64,000 bases of DNA from contig OZ244795.1 of NCBI GenBank assembly GCA_965219925.1, forward strand, positions 3,596,001-3,660,000. The letters are read 5' to 3'. Below are positions 10,641 to 20,459 of the stretch, piece after piece; within the stretch, counting starts at the first letter, position 1; the number at the start of each line of letters is the position of its first letter. Position numbers and translations under genes: made by a program. Below the pieces are notes generated by a model that saw nothing but the letters and a program-made list of their open reading frames with translations, did no database searches and had not been told where the DNA came from. Source of the DNA: Bin87 sp965219925. GTDB lineage: Bacteria; Chloroflexota; Dehalococcoidia; Lucifugimonadales; UBA3495.

Positions 10641-10646
10641 ACAATA

Positions 10647-11507
10647 ATGGCTGAGATTTACACCCTGGGCGCGGGAACCCCCACGCCCACCCCCACTCGC
10701 TTTGGGAGTTCCCATGTGCTCAAACTCGGCGACCAGCTCTTGATGTTCGACTGCGGGCCGGCTGCCACTCACAAGCTGGTCAAGGCTGGGCTGTTCCCCA
10801 CCCAGGTCGACTACCTCTTCTTCACTCACCACCATTTCGACCATGACATCGACTATCCCTGCTTCCTTCTGTGCCGCTGGGACCAGAGCATCGGCAAGGA
10901 GAACCAATTGCAGGTTTTCGGCCCCGACCTGACGGAGCAGATTACCGAGGGAATCCTGGGCGAAAACGGCCTGTTCGCCCACGACTGGAAGGCGCGGGTG
11001 AACCACCCGCTCAGCCAGCAGGTTTTCGTCAATCGGGGCGGCACGCTGCCCCGCCCGGCCCCTTCGGTTGCTGCGCGGGATGTCGGACCAGGCAGAGTGT
11101 TCAGTGGGCCGGATTGGGAGGTGACCGCCGCTCCCGCCGAGCACGTCCAGCCCTGGCTCGACTCCCTGGCTTACCGGGTGGATTCGGCGGAAGGGAGCGT
11201 CATATTCACCGGCGACACCCAACCCTGCGACTCGGTGACCGAGCTGGCTCGCGGCGCCGACATGATGCTTTGCATGTGCTGGGATGACCAGGCGGTGATG
11301 GACGCAAATGGAGAGTACGCCGGCCAATGCGGCACTACCGGAGCAGCCCGTATGGCCGAGGCCGCCGGGGTGGAAAAGCTGGTGCTGGTTCACATCGGCC
11401 CCCACCTATCGGCCCACGGTCCCATGGAGCAAGGCATTGGCGACATCAGCCGGATCTACAACGGCGAGATCGTATTTTCAGAAGAACTTATGCGCATTTC
11501 GTTATAA
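10647..11507 (+). CDS. MBL-fold metallo-hydrolase
   Basis: Metallo-beta-lactamase-fold hydrolase of about 286 aa, cytosolic, with two metal sites. The signature THHHFDHD (about residue 54) supplies metal ligands, followed by a downstream His in AEHVQP, the Asp in IFTGDTQP and the His in VHIGPH near the C-terminus. The N-terminal LGAGTPTPTPTRFGSS loop resembles the RNase Z/arylsulfatase-like branch. ATG 10647 is preferred over 10632 because GTGAGGA lies just upstream and the protein then begins at the first beta strand. The substrate is unknown. It lies about 140 bases before the LVIVD gene on the same strand. Confidence 0.85.
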   Translation: MAEIYTLGAGTPTPTPTRFGSSHVLKLGDQLLMFDCGPAATHKLVKAGLFPTQVDYLFFTHHHFDHDIDYPCFLLCRWDQSIGKENQLQVFGPDLTEQITEGILGENGLFAHDWKARVNHPLSQQVFVNRGGTLPRPAPSVAARDVGPGRVFSGPDWEVTAAPAEHVQPWLDSLAYRVDSAEGSVIFTGDTQPCDSVTELARGADMMLCMCWDDQAVMDANGEYAGQCGTTGAARMAEAAGVEKLVLVHIGPHLSAHGPMEQGIGDISRIYNGEIVFSEELMRISL

Positions 11508-11648
11508 GGTTGACCGGGGCCGACGACCGCAGCCAGTTGCACCATGTTGGTTGCCAATCGGGACCACACAACGTGATAAACTTCCCACCTGAAGAACAGC
11601 CCGCGAAAAATTCACAGGTTGCGTTGTAGGCGCGCCAGAGGAGGCTTC

Positions 11649-12863
11649 ATGTCAACTCGAACCCAGGAAACAAAAAACATGAGGCTCATTTCACACGTTG
11701 ATTTGAATGGGTACAACAACATAGGCGAGGGGGTCGACCTGCACCAGACGGCCAACGGGCGGCGCATCTTTTACATGGCCCACGAGAGCGCACCCAAGGA
11801 CTTCACCAGCGTTGACGTTACCGACCTGGCCAACCCCAAGGTGGTGGCCCAGACCGATCTGGACTACAACCACCTGCGCTCCAACTCCCTGTCCATAGTT
11901 GGCGACACGATGCTGGTGGCCTACCAGTCACTTGAGCACGGGCAGCCGGGCGCCGGCATGGGTGTGTACGACATCAGCAATCCGGAAGCCCCCAACCGCA
12001 TCGCCTTCTATGACGCCCAGGGGTCAGGGTCACGCGGCTGCCACTGCCTGTGGTGGGTTGACGGCGACTATGCACACCTGGCCACGGGAACGCCCGATTC
12101 CCGACCCACTGACCCGAAGGACGACCAGTTCTATGTGATCATGGACGTGAAGGATCCCGCAAATCCGCGGGAAGCCGGCCGCTGGTGGCTTCCCGGCACC
12201 CAGGAAGGAGACGACGCACCGCCGCCGGCGCGGCATCCTCAGTTCGACGTAGGCCACAGTGTCCATAACACCAACGTTTACCCCAACCGACCCGACCGAG
12301 CCTATTGTGGCTGGAAAGATTCGGGTGTCATCACGTTGGACATCTCCGACGTGTCCCGGCCGTCGATGGTTGCCCAGCTGAATTACGCGCCTCCGTTCCC
12401 GGGGTTCACCCATACGGTTCTGCCTTTGTTCAGCCGCGACCTGCTGGTGGTGACGCAAGAGGCCACCGCCCTGGCAGGAGCGGACTACCCCAAGCTGGTA
12501 TGGCTGATGGACAATCGGTTGGAGAGCAACCCGGTGATCATCAGCACGCTGCCCATGGCCGACACCGACGACTTCTTCAACCGTCCGGGCCGTTATGGGG
12601 CGCACAACATCCATGAAAACCGTCCGGGCGCCCTGTCTCTGCGATCCGATACCCTGGTGTACGCCACCTTTTTCAACGGGGGGATCCGGGTGTTCGACAC
12701 CACCAATCCGTTCCAACCCGAGGAGGTCGCCTACTTCATTCCCCAGATACCCGACGGTGCCGACGCTAACGGCATCAACGACGTGCACGTGGACGAAAAC
12801 GGCATCATGTACGTGGTGGACCGGCTGCAGGGCGGCCTGTACATCCTGGAGCTAAATCTCTGA
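11649..12863 (+). CDS. LVIVD repeat-containing protein
   Basis: A 404-residue beta-propeller-like protein built from LVIVD-type repeats: SVDVTDLANPKVVAQ, GVYDISNPEAPNRIAFYD, VIMDVKDPANPREAGRWW, ITLDISDVSRPSMVAQLN and RVFDTTNPFQPEEVAYF. The start ATG 11649 has a strong GAGGAGG eight bases upstream. No signal peptide is seen. His/Cys-rich spots (RGCHCLW, FDVGHSVHNTN, GAHNIHENRPG) may bind metal. The biochemical role of this family is not established. In this neighbourhood it follows an MBL hydrolase and an HpaB-like oxygenase, which suggests small-molecule catabolism. Confidence 0.85.
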   Translation: MSTRTQETKNMRLISHVDLNGYNNIGEGVDLHQTANGRRIFYMAHESAPKDFTSVDVTDLANPKVVAQTDLDYNHLRSNSLSIVGDTMLVAYQSLEHGQPGAGMGVYDISNPEAPNRIAFYDAQGSGSRGCHCLWWVDGDYAHLATGTPDSRPTDPKDDQFYVIMDVKDPANPREAGRWWLPGTQEGDDAPPPARHPQFDVGHSVHNTNVYPNRPDRAYCGWKDSGVITLDISDVSRPSMVAQLNYAPPFPGFTHTVLPLFSRDLLVVTQEATALAGADYPKLVWLMDNRLESNPVIISTLPMADTDDFFNRPGRYGAHNIHENRPGALSLRSDTLVYATFFNGGIRVFDTTNPFQPEEVAYFIPQIPDGADANGINDVHVDENGIMYVVDRLQGGLYILELNL

Positions 12864-13252
12864 GTACCATCCGGTCGCCTTCATCGTGGAACGGCCACGC
12901 GCGGGGATTTCCGGAGCTTTGGGTATTCTCAGTGTCGAGCTACCTGAGGAGCGTGGCAAAGGCGCAAGACAAGATCGCGTTGAACACACCGATCACTGCA
13001 GCTCGGCTCAGAGCACTCAATCGAATAGTAGCGTAGGTCGGCTAGTTCCTGCGTGGAAACGGTTTTCGGTGACGGTACCTGCTCTCGGTTTCAGCTAATC
13101 CCGAATCCACCGAAGGAGGGCGTCGGGTCAGTGCCCTGAAGCGGGAAGAAGGTGCTCCCGCGCTTCTGGGATGATGGTTTGTGGAACAGGAAACCAGCCA
13201 GAAACAGGGAGCACACAATAGATGCGCATTGCCTCAATAAAAACGTTACTTA
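12864..13252. other. Intergenic region with an imperfect hairpin
   Basis: No gene was recognised. At 13152-13214 an inverted repeat pairs GTGCTCCC...TTCTGG with CCAGAA...GGGAGCAC, with a few mismatches and a long loop. It could be the terminal repeat of a decayed element, since the IS1182 relic starts immediately afterwards. Confidence 0.45.
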
Positions 13253-13258
13253 TAGGAG

Positions 13259-14962
13259 TTGTTCAGCGATGACGATTTCGCCGAGATCTACTGTCCGGAC
13301 AATGGACGGGACAGCGTGCCGCCCAGCCTGCTGGCTACGGCGCTGCTGTTGCAGACCTACGACCAGGTGAGCGACGCCGAGGCCAAGGCGAGGGCTAACT
13401 TCGACATCCGTTGGAAGGTGGCCCTGGGGATTGAGATTGAGGATAGACCCTTTGCCAAGAGTACCCTTTGCCAAGAGTACCCTTTGCCAAGAGTACGCTG
13501 CAGCTGTTCCGGGCGCAGTTGATACTGCACGAGAAGGTGCGGGAGGTATTCGAGAGCAGCCTGCGCCTGGCGCGGCAGTCGGGCTACCTGAAAAAGCGTG
13601 GGATGCGGGTGGCGCTGGACACGACCTACATCCTGGGACGGGGCGCGGTGAAGGACACCTACAATCTGCTGGCGGACGGCATCGTCAAACTGTTGCGTGT
13701 CCTGGCGGCCGTGGCGAACATCGCGGTCGGGGAATGGGCCGAAGGTCAGGGCTACGAGCGGTACTTCGGGTCCAGCATCAAGGGCGAGGCGACGATTGAC
13801 TGGTCGGACCGCAAAGCGCGGGCGGTGTTGCTGGCTGAGCTAGTGGCTGACGGGGATCGGCTGCTGGAACTGGCGCGGCAGGCGTGGGTGGAATTGCCGG
13901 AGGACAGCGGCCAGCGGCAGAGCATAGTGGATGGGGCGGAGTTGCTGGGACAGTTGCTGCTCCAGGATGTGAGGCGCGTTGGGGATGGCGACGGCGATGA
14001 TGACGGTGGGGTGAGCCTCAGGGATGGGGTGAGCAAGGACCGGATGCTGTCGGTGCATGACCCGGAGCTGCGCCACGGGCACAAGGCGGCCATCGTGGTG
14101 GACACCGACAGCCAGCTGATCACCGCCGTGGACGTGTTGCCGGGCAACGCTGCCGACAATCTGGGGGCCTTGGAACTGGTGGAGCAGAGCGAAGTGAGTA
14201 CCGGCTCGGTGGTGGAGGAAGCCATGGGCGACGCCGCCTATGGGGACGGCGGGACCCGCCAGACCTTCGCCGAGGCGGGACGCCGGTTGGTGGCCAAAGT
14301 GCCGGGCCGGCCCAACCGGAAACACTTTCCCAAAAATGACTTTCACCTTGACCTGGCTGCGGGCAGTTGCGCCGGTCCGGCGGGACAGGTTACCCACGCC
14401 ATCGTGCCGGCGGGAAAGCGGACGGATGGCGCCGGTCGTGTCTACCGATTGCAGGCTTTCCAGTTCGACGGGGCGGTATGTGGGGTATGTCCGCTGCGGT
14501 CCCAGCGCATCGCGGCCCAAGGCAGTAAAGGACGCAGAGTGCTGATCCATCCCTAGGAAGCCCTGCTGCAGCAGGCCCGAGCGTTGCAGCAGAGCGCTGC
14601 CTACGACGAGTATCGAGCACGCCGAGTGGTAGTAGAGCATCGGCTGGCTCGGCTGGTCCAGTTGGGGATTCGCCAGGCCCGCTACTTCGGAAGGGTCAAG
14701 ACGAAATTCCAGCTGTATCTGGCGGCCACGGTGGCCAACCTGACCCTGGTGGCGGGCAAAATCGGGCTGTTGGGCAGTACCGATGGCGGCGCAGCAGGCC
14801 ACCGCGTCGTCCGCAATGATGTCCTCGCTGTGGTCGCCAATGCTGCGGCCAATTTCAGTGCCGTCCGGCTCGGACAACTATGGTCCCTGATTTTGCTCAC
14901 GTCGGCTTTACTGCCGCAACTCCCTCTACCCAACCAGGGCTTTCCGGCCCGGTTTCTAGGCG
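13259..14962 (+). pseudogene. IS1182-family transposase, copy 1
   Basis: Frame 1 (FSDDDFAEIYCPDNGRDSVPPSLLATALLLQTYDQV) is the IS1182 N-terminal domain and ends just after a triplicated 16-bp unit at 13448-13495. A different frame continues with LFRAQLILHEKVREVF, then MRVALDTTYILGRGAVKDTYNLL, HDPELRHGHKAAIVVDTDSQLI and AYGDGGTRQTF (DDE core). A single copy of the 16-mer would read RPFAKSTLQLF straight through. An in-frame TAG at 14554-14556 (HP-stop-EALLQQAR, probably CAG to TAG) interrupts the C-terminal part ARYFGRVKTKFQLYLAATVANL. Three independent lesions mean it is not functional. Confidence 0.85.
13448..13495 (+). repeat. Three tandem copies of a 16-bp unit inside a transposase gene
   Basis: CCCTTTGCCAAGAGTA occurs three times without interruption at 13448, 13464 and 13480. 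Two extra copies add 32 bases and shift the transposase frame. The same triplication occurs in IS1182 copy 2. Confidence 0.95.
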
Positions 14963-15009
14963 CTGTGGGCCATCGCAAAAGCGCGGCAGCCATTTCCCGA
15001 AAATTTAGG

Positions 15010-15870
15010 CTACTGTACTCCAAATATCCATCCTTCATGCGTCGCCGCGTGCGTGGGCGCTTGCCATGTTGGTGGCTGCTTTGCAAACCAGCCCATCCCT
15101 GCGGCGGAAACCAGGGCGTCTCGCTCATCGTCCGTCCATTGTTCGGGTGCGCCTCGCAAGGTGGCCCCGTAGCATTCAACCAGCTCTGCGACTGTTGCGG
15201 GATCGGGTGGGTTGCTGCGGATAATTTCTGCATGATTTAGAAAAAGGCGCGGGTATATTTCGACCATGGTAGTGCGGTCCGGTGGGTCGAACGGCCAGAT
15301 GGTTGCAATTTGCTCTTGGTGGATCCAGTGCAAAAACCGCATCCCGGCGACCGACCCGGGTCCCACCTGATTGGGGCCGACACACCTGAAAACGGAACTG
15401 GGGTGACGCCCAGCGGCGTTGACGGCCCGTTGGTCGGTTACTCGGAAGCGCTCTTCGTAGTTCGCACCTCTGCAATCGTGACAGAGATGGAAGTGCCTGA
15501 ACGGTGAAGCTGGGCCTCTGTAGAATGGCCCGCCGTAGAAATTGTCGTCTGGTCCACAGACCCGCTCCACTGTTGCCCAGAGTTGTCGGACATCCGCCGG
15601 CGGTGGAGGGCCACCAGGAAAGTACGCGCCTCTGTGGGCGTATGGATACGCGAAGGCGAAGTCGAACCCAATCAGGACGCTGTGCTCATCGAACCAGCGC
15701 TGCATTTGTTCAAACACCCCCGCTCGGCTCCACCTGCCATTTGCGAAGGGCGAATGCACGATTGCCACCGTGCGATCTGCCGGATCGTACTCGGCGACCT
15801 GGATTTTTGGGGTCAAACGAGGCCTTCGAGACCCGGACCAGTCTATTGCTACATACTTTTCGAATGGCAT
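15010..15870 (-). CDS. DUF429-like protein (RNase H-like fold), function unknown
   Basis: The chosen start (ATG at 15870) gives MPFEKYVAIDWSGSRRP. A longer open frame extends to 16122 but its extra 84 residues are low-complexity and unconserved-looking. The first strand VAIDWSG with its Asp, and the later IGFDFAFAYP with a second acidic residue, resemble RNase H-fold proteins of the DUF429 type. A Cys/His cluster (FHLCHDCRG) near residue 145 may bind metal. The length is 286 aa. The gene is isolated, 45 bases beyond the IS1182 relic. No biochemical role can be assigned. Confidence 0.5.
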   Translation of the reverse strand: MPFEKYVAIDWSGSRRPRLTPKIQVAEYDPADRTVAIVHSPFANGRWSRAGVFEQMQRWFDEHSVLIGFDFAFAYPYAHRGAYFPGGPPPPADVRQLWATVERVCGPDDNFYGGPFYRGPASPFRHFHLCHDCRGANYEERFRVTDQRAVNAAGRHPSSVFRCVGPNQVGPGSVAGMRFLHWIHQEQIATIWPFDPPDRTTMVEIYPRLFLNHAEIIRSNPPDPATVAELVECYGATLRGAPEQWTDDERDALVSAAGMGWFAKQPPTWQAPTHAATHEGWIFGVQ

Positions 15871-16213
15871 CGTTAGCCCTTTTATTCGTCCGGTTGAACA
15901 GTTGTCACGCGGAAATGTGCCTCGTTGAATGGCAGAGGGGGTTGCTTTGCGCCGCTCCCCGGATTGCACCAGCAGGGCTTGGAGATAGTGGCGGCTGTGG
16001 TCCCGCGTCTCCCTGCGGCCAAACAGCGGAGCGAAGTAAGTGTGAAAATCCCAAGGCCCCGTATACTTGCTCGAAAGCCGCCGCATCCATTTCCCTGCCT
16101 CTCCTGCCCAAGCCTTACCCAACTACCCCATCATCCTAATAACGCCAACCGTCGTTGTAATACTAGTGGGGCGCCCACGATTTCGCTGTTAGGTTCGGGA
16201 GATCAACGCGAAA

Positions 16214-16239
16214 TAGGGGCGAATAATCATTCGCCCCTA
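16214..16239. terminator. Dispersed palindrome TAGGGGCGAAT, possible terminator
   Basis: A perfect 11-bp stem (TAGGGGCGAAT, loop AATC, ATTCGCCCCTA) lies 28 bases downstream of the GMC oxidoreductase stop. The same palindrome is present at 25007-25034, so it is a dispersed repeat that may double as a terminator. Confidence 0.6.
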
Positions 16240-16266
16240 CATTTGCCCGGTGATATGCCGTCGGGT

Positions 16267-17802
16267 TTACTGCGTTGCGACCCAGTCGGCGACGCGCTCG
16301 CCGATCATGATGGCGGTGGCGTTGGTGTTGGCGCGGGTGACCTGCGGCATGATCGACGAGTCCGCGACCCACAGACCCTGCACACCGCGCACGCGACACT
16401 GCTGGTCAGTGACGGCCATTGGGTCCGCGTCAGGGCCGATCCGACAGGTTCCGGAGACGTGGCGCGAGGTGCCGACGGTCTGGCGGATCCAAGCATCAAG
16501 GTCGTCGTCGCTGGCGAGCACCTCGTCGGCGGGCGCGGTGCGGTACTCCATCACGTCCTGATACGCTTCTGATTCCAGCATATCCGCCGCGAGCCGCACC
16601 GCGTCACGCATCCGGCGCATATCGTTCTCGTTGTGGAAATAACGGTAGTTGATGGCGGGCTGCACCGTCAGGTCGGACGACTGGAGTCGCACCCAGCCCG
16701 AGCCGTCGGGTAGTTCCAGGGCACAGGCGATGCGAGCCGTCCGGTCGGGCAGACGCTCGCCGGTCATGACGTTGAAGATACCCAGGGTGTGCAGCATCAC
16801 GTCGTGGGGATGCGACGGCGGCTTGGACGTTACGCGCAGCCCGAAGCGCAGGGCGCCGGCGTTGGCGTGCAACTCAACGTGGTCCTTGACGCGGAAGGTG
16901 ACGTTGCCCATGGGATGGTTGAACAGATTCTGGCCCACGCCGGGCAGCTCCTGGATGACCGGGATGCCGAACTCATCAAGCTGGTCCCGGGGGCCTATGC
17001 CGGATAGCATCAGGATGTGCGGAGACTTCAACGCGCCGGCGCTGAGGACGACCTGGTCGGCCTCGACGGTGAATATCTCGCCGCCGCTCTCGGCCTCCAC
17101 GCCGGCGACCCGGGTTGCGTCGAACAGGACGCGGCGGACGAACACGTTGCCCTTGACGGTGAGGTTGAGGCGGTGGCGTACGGGGTTCAGGTGGGTGATG
17201 GCGGTGCTCATCCGCACGCCGGCCCGGTTGTTCATGGGGATCGCGCCGATGCCGGCGGAGTCGGGACCATTGAGGTCGGGGTTGCCGACGTAGCCGCGTT
17301 CCATGGCCGCGGCGTGGAACGCCTTCTGAACTTCGGGCCAGGGCTGGTTCTCGCGGCGCACGATGGGGATGGGACCATCGCTGCCGTGGAAGTCGTCCTG
17401 GATGTCGAGGTCGGTTTCGGCCTTGCGGAAGAACGGGAGCACCTTGGTGTACGACCACTCCTCGTTGCCGAAGGACTCCCAGCGTTCGAAGTCCTCGGGG
17501 AGTCCGCGCAGGTACACCTGGCCGTTGATGGAACCGGACCCGCCGATGACCTTGCCCTGGGCGATGTTGATCTCGCCCTGCTGGTCGTTGATCACGCCGC
17601 GCAGAGACCAGGACACCGGTGAGCCGGGTTGTTCGCCCTCGCTGGAGTGGCCGTCGCGGACCATGTCGGGCAGGTGCTCCGCGTTGGGATAGTCCTGGCC
17701 CGCCTCCAGCAGCAGCACGGAGCGGTTGGGATCCTCGGACAGCCGGCTGGCCACCACGGAGCCTGCTGAACCGCTGCCAACCACGATAACGTCGTACTTC
17801 AT
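16267..17802 (-). CDS. GMC-family FAD-dependent oxidoreductase (choline dehydrogenase-like)
   Basis: A 511-residue flavoenzyme that oxidises an alcohol group. The ADP-binding motif VVGSGSAGSVVASRLSE is at residues 6-22 and the flavin contact GKVIGGSGSINGQVYLRG near residue 82. The second GMC signature region (VVLSAGALKSPHILMLSGIGP) starts near 250. The catalytic His lies in SRHVSGTCRIG near residue 448, and the C-terminal ANTNATAIMIGER carries the usual Asn. There is no signal peptide, so it is cytosolic. The substrate cannot be told from choline, glucose or other alcohol dehydrogenases in this family. The divergent DinB gene starts 174 bases away. Confidence 0.9.
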   Translation of the reverse strand: MKYDVIVVGSGSAGSVVASRLSEDPNRSVLLLEAGQDYPNAEHLPDMVRDGHSSEGEQPGSPVSWSLRGVINDQQGEINIAQGKVIGGSGSINGQVYLRGLPEDFERWESFGNEEWSYTKVLPFFRKAETDLDIQDDFHGSDGPIPIVRRENQPWPEVQKAFHAAAMERGYVGNPDLNGPDSAGIGAIPMNNRAGVRMSTAITHLNPVRHRLNLTVKGNVFVRRVLFDATRVAGVEAESGGEIFTVEADQVVLSAGALKSPHILMLSGIGPRDQLDEFGIPVIQELPGVGQNLFNHPMGNVTFRVKDHVELHANAGALRFGLRVTSKPPSHPHDVMLHTLGIFNVMTGERLPDRTARIACALELPDGSGWVRLQSSDLTVQPAINYRYFHNENDMRRMRDAVRLAADMLESEAYQDVMEYRTAPADEVLASDDDLDAWIRQTVGTSRHVSGTCRIGPDADPMAVTDQQCRVRGVQGLWVADSSIMPQVTRANTNATAIMIGERVADWVATQ

Positions 17803-17976
17803 GGGTATACCTCTCGTTTAGGATTTGAGATGCCCGATTCTACACCACTCAATTAATGAAGACTTTGCGGTCGGGCCGCAAGAGAAGACGGATGGTACAA
17901 TCGTCTCGAATTGAACGCCTCCGTGAAGAATTGCGACGACGGGATGAGGGCTGAGGTCCAGGGAGATACCAACACC

Positions 17977-18498
17977 ATGTTGAACGACCCGCAGGAGTTT
18001 CTGCGCTACTTCGATTCCATCCACCGCCGCACCTTGCGCGATATTGAAGCATTGCCGCCTCCGGCCGAGGACTGGGCGCCGCCGGTGGGCGAGGGCGAAA
18101 AGTCGTGGAGCATCGCCCAGATTGTGCATCATATCTGCGAGTCGCGGATGTATTTTGCCCGGGCGTACTGCAATGAGGGTTGGCTGTACGACTGGCCCGT
18201 GCCCAGCACCGAACAGCAGTCGGGATGGATACCCGCGTTGGAGGAGTCGCACGCCGAGTTTCACCAGCGGCTGGATGACACGCCGCCGGAATGGCTGCGG
18301 CGCCGCATCAAGATGATCGACACCGACGGCACGTTGAGCGGATGGCGCATCCTTATGATGCTCATCGAGCACGAGGTACACCACCGGTCGCAGATCGATA
18401 CGTACTCCGGACTCAATGGCTGGGACGTGCCGCAGATCTACGGGCGCACGAGGGAGCGGATCGACGAATTGCAGGAATCGCAGAGAGGTGGGGCCTGA
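17977..18498 (+). CDS. DinB-family protein
   Basis: A four-helix-bundle protein of about 173 aa. The metal-binding His triad is evident: WSIAQIVHHICESR near residue 43 and LMMLIEHEVHHRSQI near residue 130. The family includes bacillithiol or mycothiol-dependent transferases and proteins of unknown role. ATG 17977 has AGGGAGA ten bases upstream; TTG 17911 and ATG 17944 are possible longer starts. It is divergent from the GMC gene. Confidence 0.8.
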   Translation: MLNDPQEFLRYFDSIHRRTLRDIEALPPPAEDWAPPVGEGEKSWSIAQIVHHICESRMYFARAYCNEGWLYDWPVPSTEQQSGWIPALEESHAEFHQRLDDTPPEWLRRRIKMIDTDGTLSGWRILMMLIEHEVHHRSQIDTYSGLNGWDVPQIYGRTRERIDELQESQRGGA

Positions 18499-18556
18499 GG
18501 GTGACCTCACGCGTACCCATTTTGTTATTGGGAGCGCGTTGCAGGGTTTGACTTTT

Positions 18557-18616
18557 CCGTTCGTCCTGAGCTTGTTGAAGGGCGCGCTCATGGTTCGGCA
18601 AGCTCGCCATGAACGG
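18557..18616. repeat. REP-like double palindrome
   Basis: CCGTTC...GAACGG encloses GAGCTTG...CAAGCTC in a 60-bp stretch between a plus-strand and a minus-strand gene end. Related shorter pieces appear near 2640 and 22683. Confidence 0.7.
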
Positions 18617-18637
18617 ACTAACGAAGCAGGGTGAGGA

Positions 18638-19169
18638 TCAGGAGTTGATGACCTGGCTGCGGTTCTGGACGATGAAGGTTTCGCGGCGCTCGATGTAGTC
18701 GGATACCAGGTTGACCAACGCCTGGGGCCCGTCGGCCGTGATGTCGTGGCCGGCGGCATAGACGAAGGCGATGTTGCAGTTGGGGATGCGTTCGCGGTAG
18801 ATGCCAGCGGCCTCGCGTTGCACCGACCTATCCTCCTGTCCGAAAACCACCAGCGTGGGACACTGCACGTGGGCCAAACGCGCTTCGAGTTCTGCTGCGT
18901 CGTCGTTGGCATCGCCGGCGGCGTTGGCGGGCCGTATGGCGGTGGGAGAGACCAGCACCAGGACCTCGACGTTTCCGGGTCCTGCAAGGCGTGGCGCAAC
19001 GCCGCGTCGGCGCCGTCGGATACGCCCACCAGGCCGCATCGTCCCGAACCGGCCGCCGGGATTGATTCCACCACGCGCCAGCGATCTGATAGACCACCCC
19101 GCAGTGCGGGGCTACCTCCGGAAAGGCCTCCAGTATCACCACCGTACCGCTAGATTCCGTGGTTATCAT
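18638..19169 (-). pseudogene. Alpha/beta hydrolase, truncated with two frameshifts
   Basis: Three frames stitch together: MITTESSGTVVILEAFPEVAPHCGVVYQIAG (19169 onward), then VVESIPAAGSGRCGLVGVSDGADAALRHALQDP with the nucleophile elbow GVSDGA, then NVEVLVLVSPTAIRPAN, CPTLVVFGQEDRS (acid loop) and VYAAGHDITADGP (catalytic His). The elements of a serine hydrolase are all present in order, but the lid/N-terminal part is shorter than usual and the two shifts break the frame. It is separated by 3 bases from the end of the LLM oxidoreductase gene, so it is probably the second gene of that operon. Confidence 0.7.
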
Positions 19170-19172
19170 AGG

Positions 19173-20276
19173 TCACAGCTCCTTTAGCCGGGGCAACACT
19201 TCCCTTCCGAACAGGTCGAGTTCCTCCATAACGTCGCGGTGGGTCAGGCTGGGCTGTTGGAAGAACAGGTCGATGACGCCCATGCCGCAGTGGTCGCGGT
19301 ATGCCTTGATCTCGTTGAACACCTTGTCGGGACCGCCGCCGAAGGTGAGTCCGGGCGCGCCGCCCACGATGTCGCCGCTGGCGCTGCCGGCGAATACGTT
19401 GCGGTAGTCCACATCCTGGCCGGCCCGCGTCGCCTGGATCACCTGGGACACCGACGAGCGCAGGGCCATGCCGGGGGCGCGGCCGCGGTCGGTCTGGCGG
19501 TCGAACCACTCCTGGGCCAGCGCGTCGGTTTCGGCGAGGTAGATGCTACCGCGAAACACCATCTGGTCGGGCTGGGGCTGCCAGCCGTTTTCGTCGCACC
19601 AGGTGTGGTACTTGTCGGTGATGCGGCCCGTGTCATCCACGGGTATGAAGGAGACGCCCAGGCCCAGGTGATGCTCGGCGGCGTAGCGGACGGCGTCGTC
19701 GCTGCGGGTGGCGACCAACGCGGCCGGGAAGGGTTGCTGGACGGGCCGAGGCCACACTGACACCGTGCGGTACTGGTAGTACTGTCCCTCCCAGGAGAAG
19801 GGCTGGGGCTCGGTCATGGCCTTCAGGATGAGGTCCATACCCTCCAGCATGCGGCCGCGTCCCTCGGCGGGATTGACGCCGTACACCTGGTCCTCGTTGG
19901 GGGCGCCGCGCAGGAATCCCATGACGAGGCGGCCGTTGGTGAGGTTGTCCAGCAGGGTGAGTTCCTCGGCGGCTCGGACGGGGTTGTTCAGCGGCATCAG
20001 GGGGCCGAGCATGGCGATTTTGATCGTCTTGCAGCGTTCGGCGACGGCGGCGGCCATCACCGCCGGCGTGCCGGTGACGATTCGCCCCGAGTAATGGTGC
20101 TCGGAGAAGCTGACCCACTCGAACCCCATCTCCTCGGCGAACTCGCATTCCTCCATGCCGTCCTGGTAGCTCTGCACGGAGGTTTCGGGATCGCTGTAGC
20201 CGGACGGAGTGGGCCAGGTGGGCGGGAAGTCGCGGCGGTGAGCGTAGCCCATCGCGCCCAGGGAAGATGCTTTCAT
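19173..20276 (-). CDS. LLM-class flavin-dependent oxidoreductase
   Basis: Luciferase-like TIM-barrel monooxygenase of 367 aa that uses reduced FMN or F420. Typical segments are FAEEMGFEWVSFSEHHYSG near residue 47, KIAMLGPLMPLNNPVRAAEELTLLDNLTNGRLVMGFLRG, and the C-terminal FGGGPDKVFNEIKAYRDHCGMGVIDLFFQQP. ATG 20276 is chosen because GGAAAGGAG lies nine bases upstream; TTG 20285 is an alternative. It forms a likely operon with the PaREP1-type gene upstream (28-base gap) and the hydrolase remnant downstream. The substrate is unknown. Confidence 0.88.
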   Translation of the reverse strand: MKASSLGAMGYAHRRDFPPTWPTPSGYSDPETSVQSYQDGMEECEFAEEMGFEWVSFSEHHYSGRIVTGTPAVMAAAVAERCKTIKIAMLGPLMPLNNPVRAAEELTLLDNLTNGRLVMGFLRGAPNEDQVYGVNPAEGRGRMLEGMDLILKAMTEPQPFSWEGQYYQYRTVSVWPRPVQQPFPAALVATRSDDAVRYAAEHHLGLGVSFIPVDDTGRITDKYHTWCDENGWQPQPDQMVFRGSIYLAETDALAQEWFDRQTDRGRAPGMALRSSVSQVIQATRAGQDVDYRNVFAGSASGDIVGGAPGLTFGGGPDKVFNEIKAYRDHCGMGVIDLFFQQPSLTHRDVMEELDLFGREVLPRLKEL

Positions 20277-20459
20277 GTGCGCCAACTCCTTTCCCGCATG
20301 TCCTCAGAGCAACTGTTCCAGCTCGTCCAGCAAACGTTGCACATCAGCCAGTCCGGCGGCCACGTTGTCGGCATTGTTCCAATTCTCGTAGGGGGTGTCG
20401 TCAAAATGGCGGTAGGGTGGTAGATTGCTGGAAATGGGGAGAGTGTGGAAGGTGGGGGT

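Larger units (their letters stand above)
13253..14965 (+). mobile_element. IS1182-family element, copy 1 (5'-truncated)
   Basis: Transposase-bearing remnant. Compared with copy 2 at 33.0-34.4 kb it lacks the first 43 or so codons (MLGKRSDQKGL region). Homology fades near 14965, after an LPNQGFPARF tail. Inverted repeats were not found at either end. Confidence 0.7.

Noticed and set aside
14554..14556. Recoded TAG (pyrrolysine) in IS1182 copy 1
   Set aside because: The position corresponds to a Gln-like codon (CAG to TAG) in a gene that already has other lesions.
17818..19074. 418-codon minus-strand open frame
   Set aside because: Only its first 35 codons belong to the alpha/beta hydrolase remnant; the rest is antisense to the DinB gene and low complexity.
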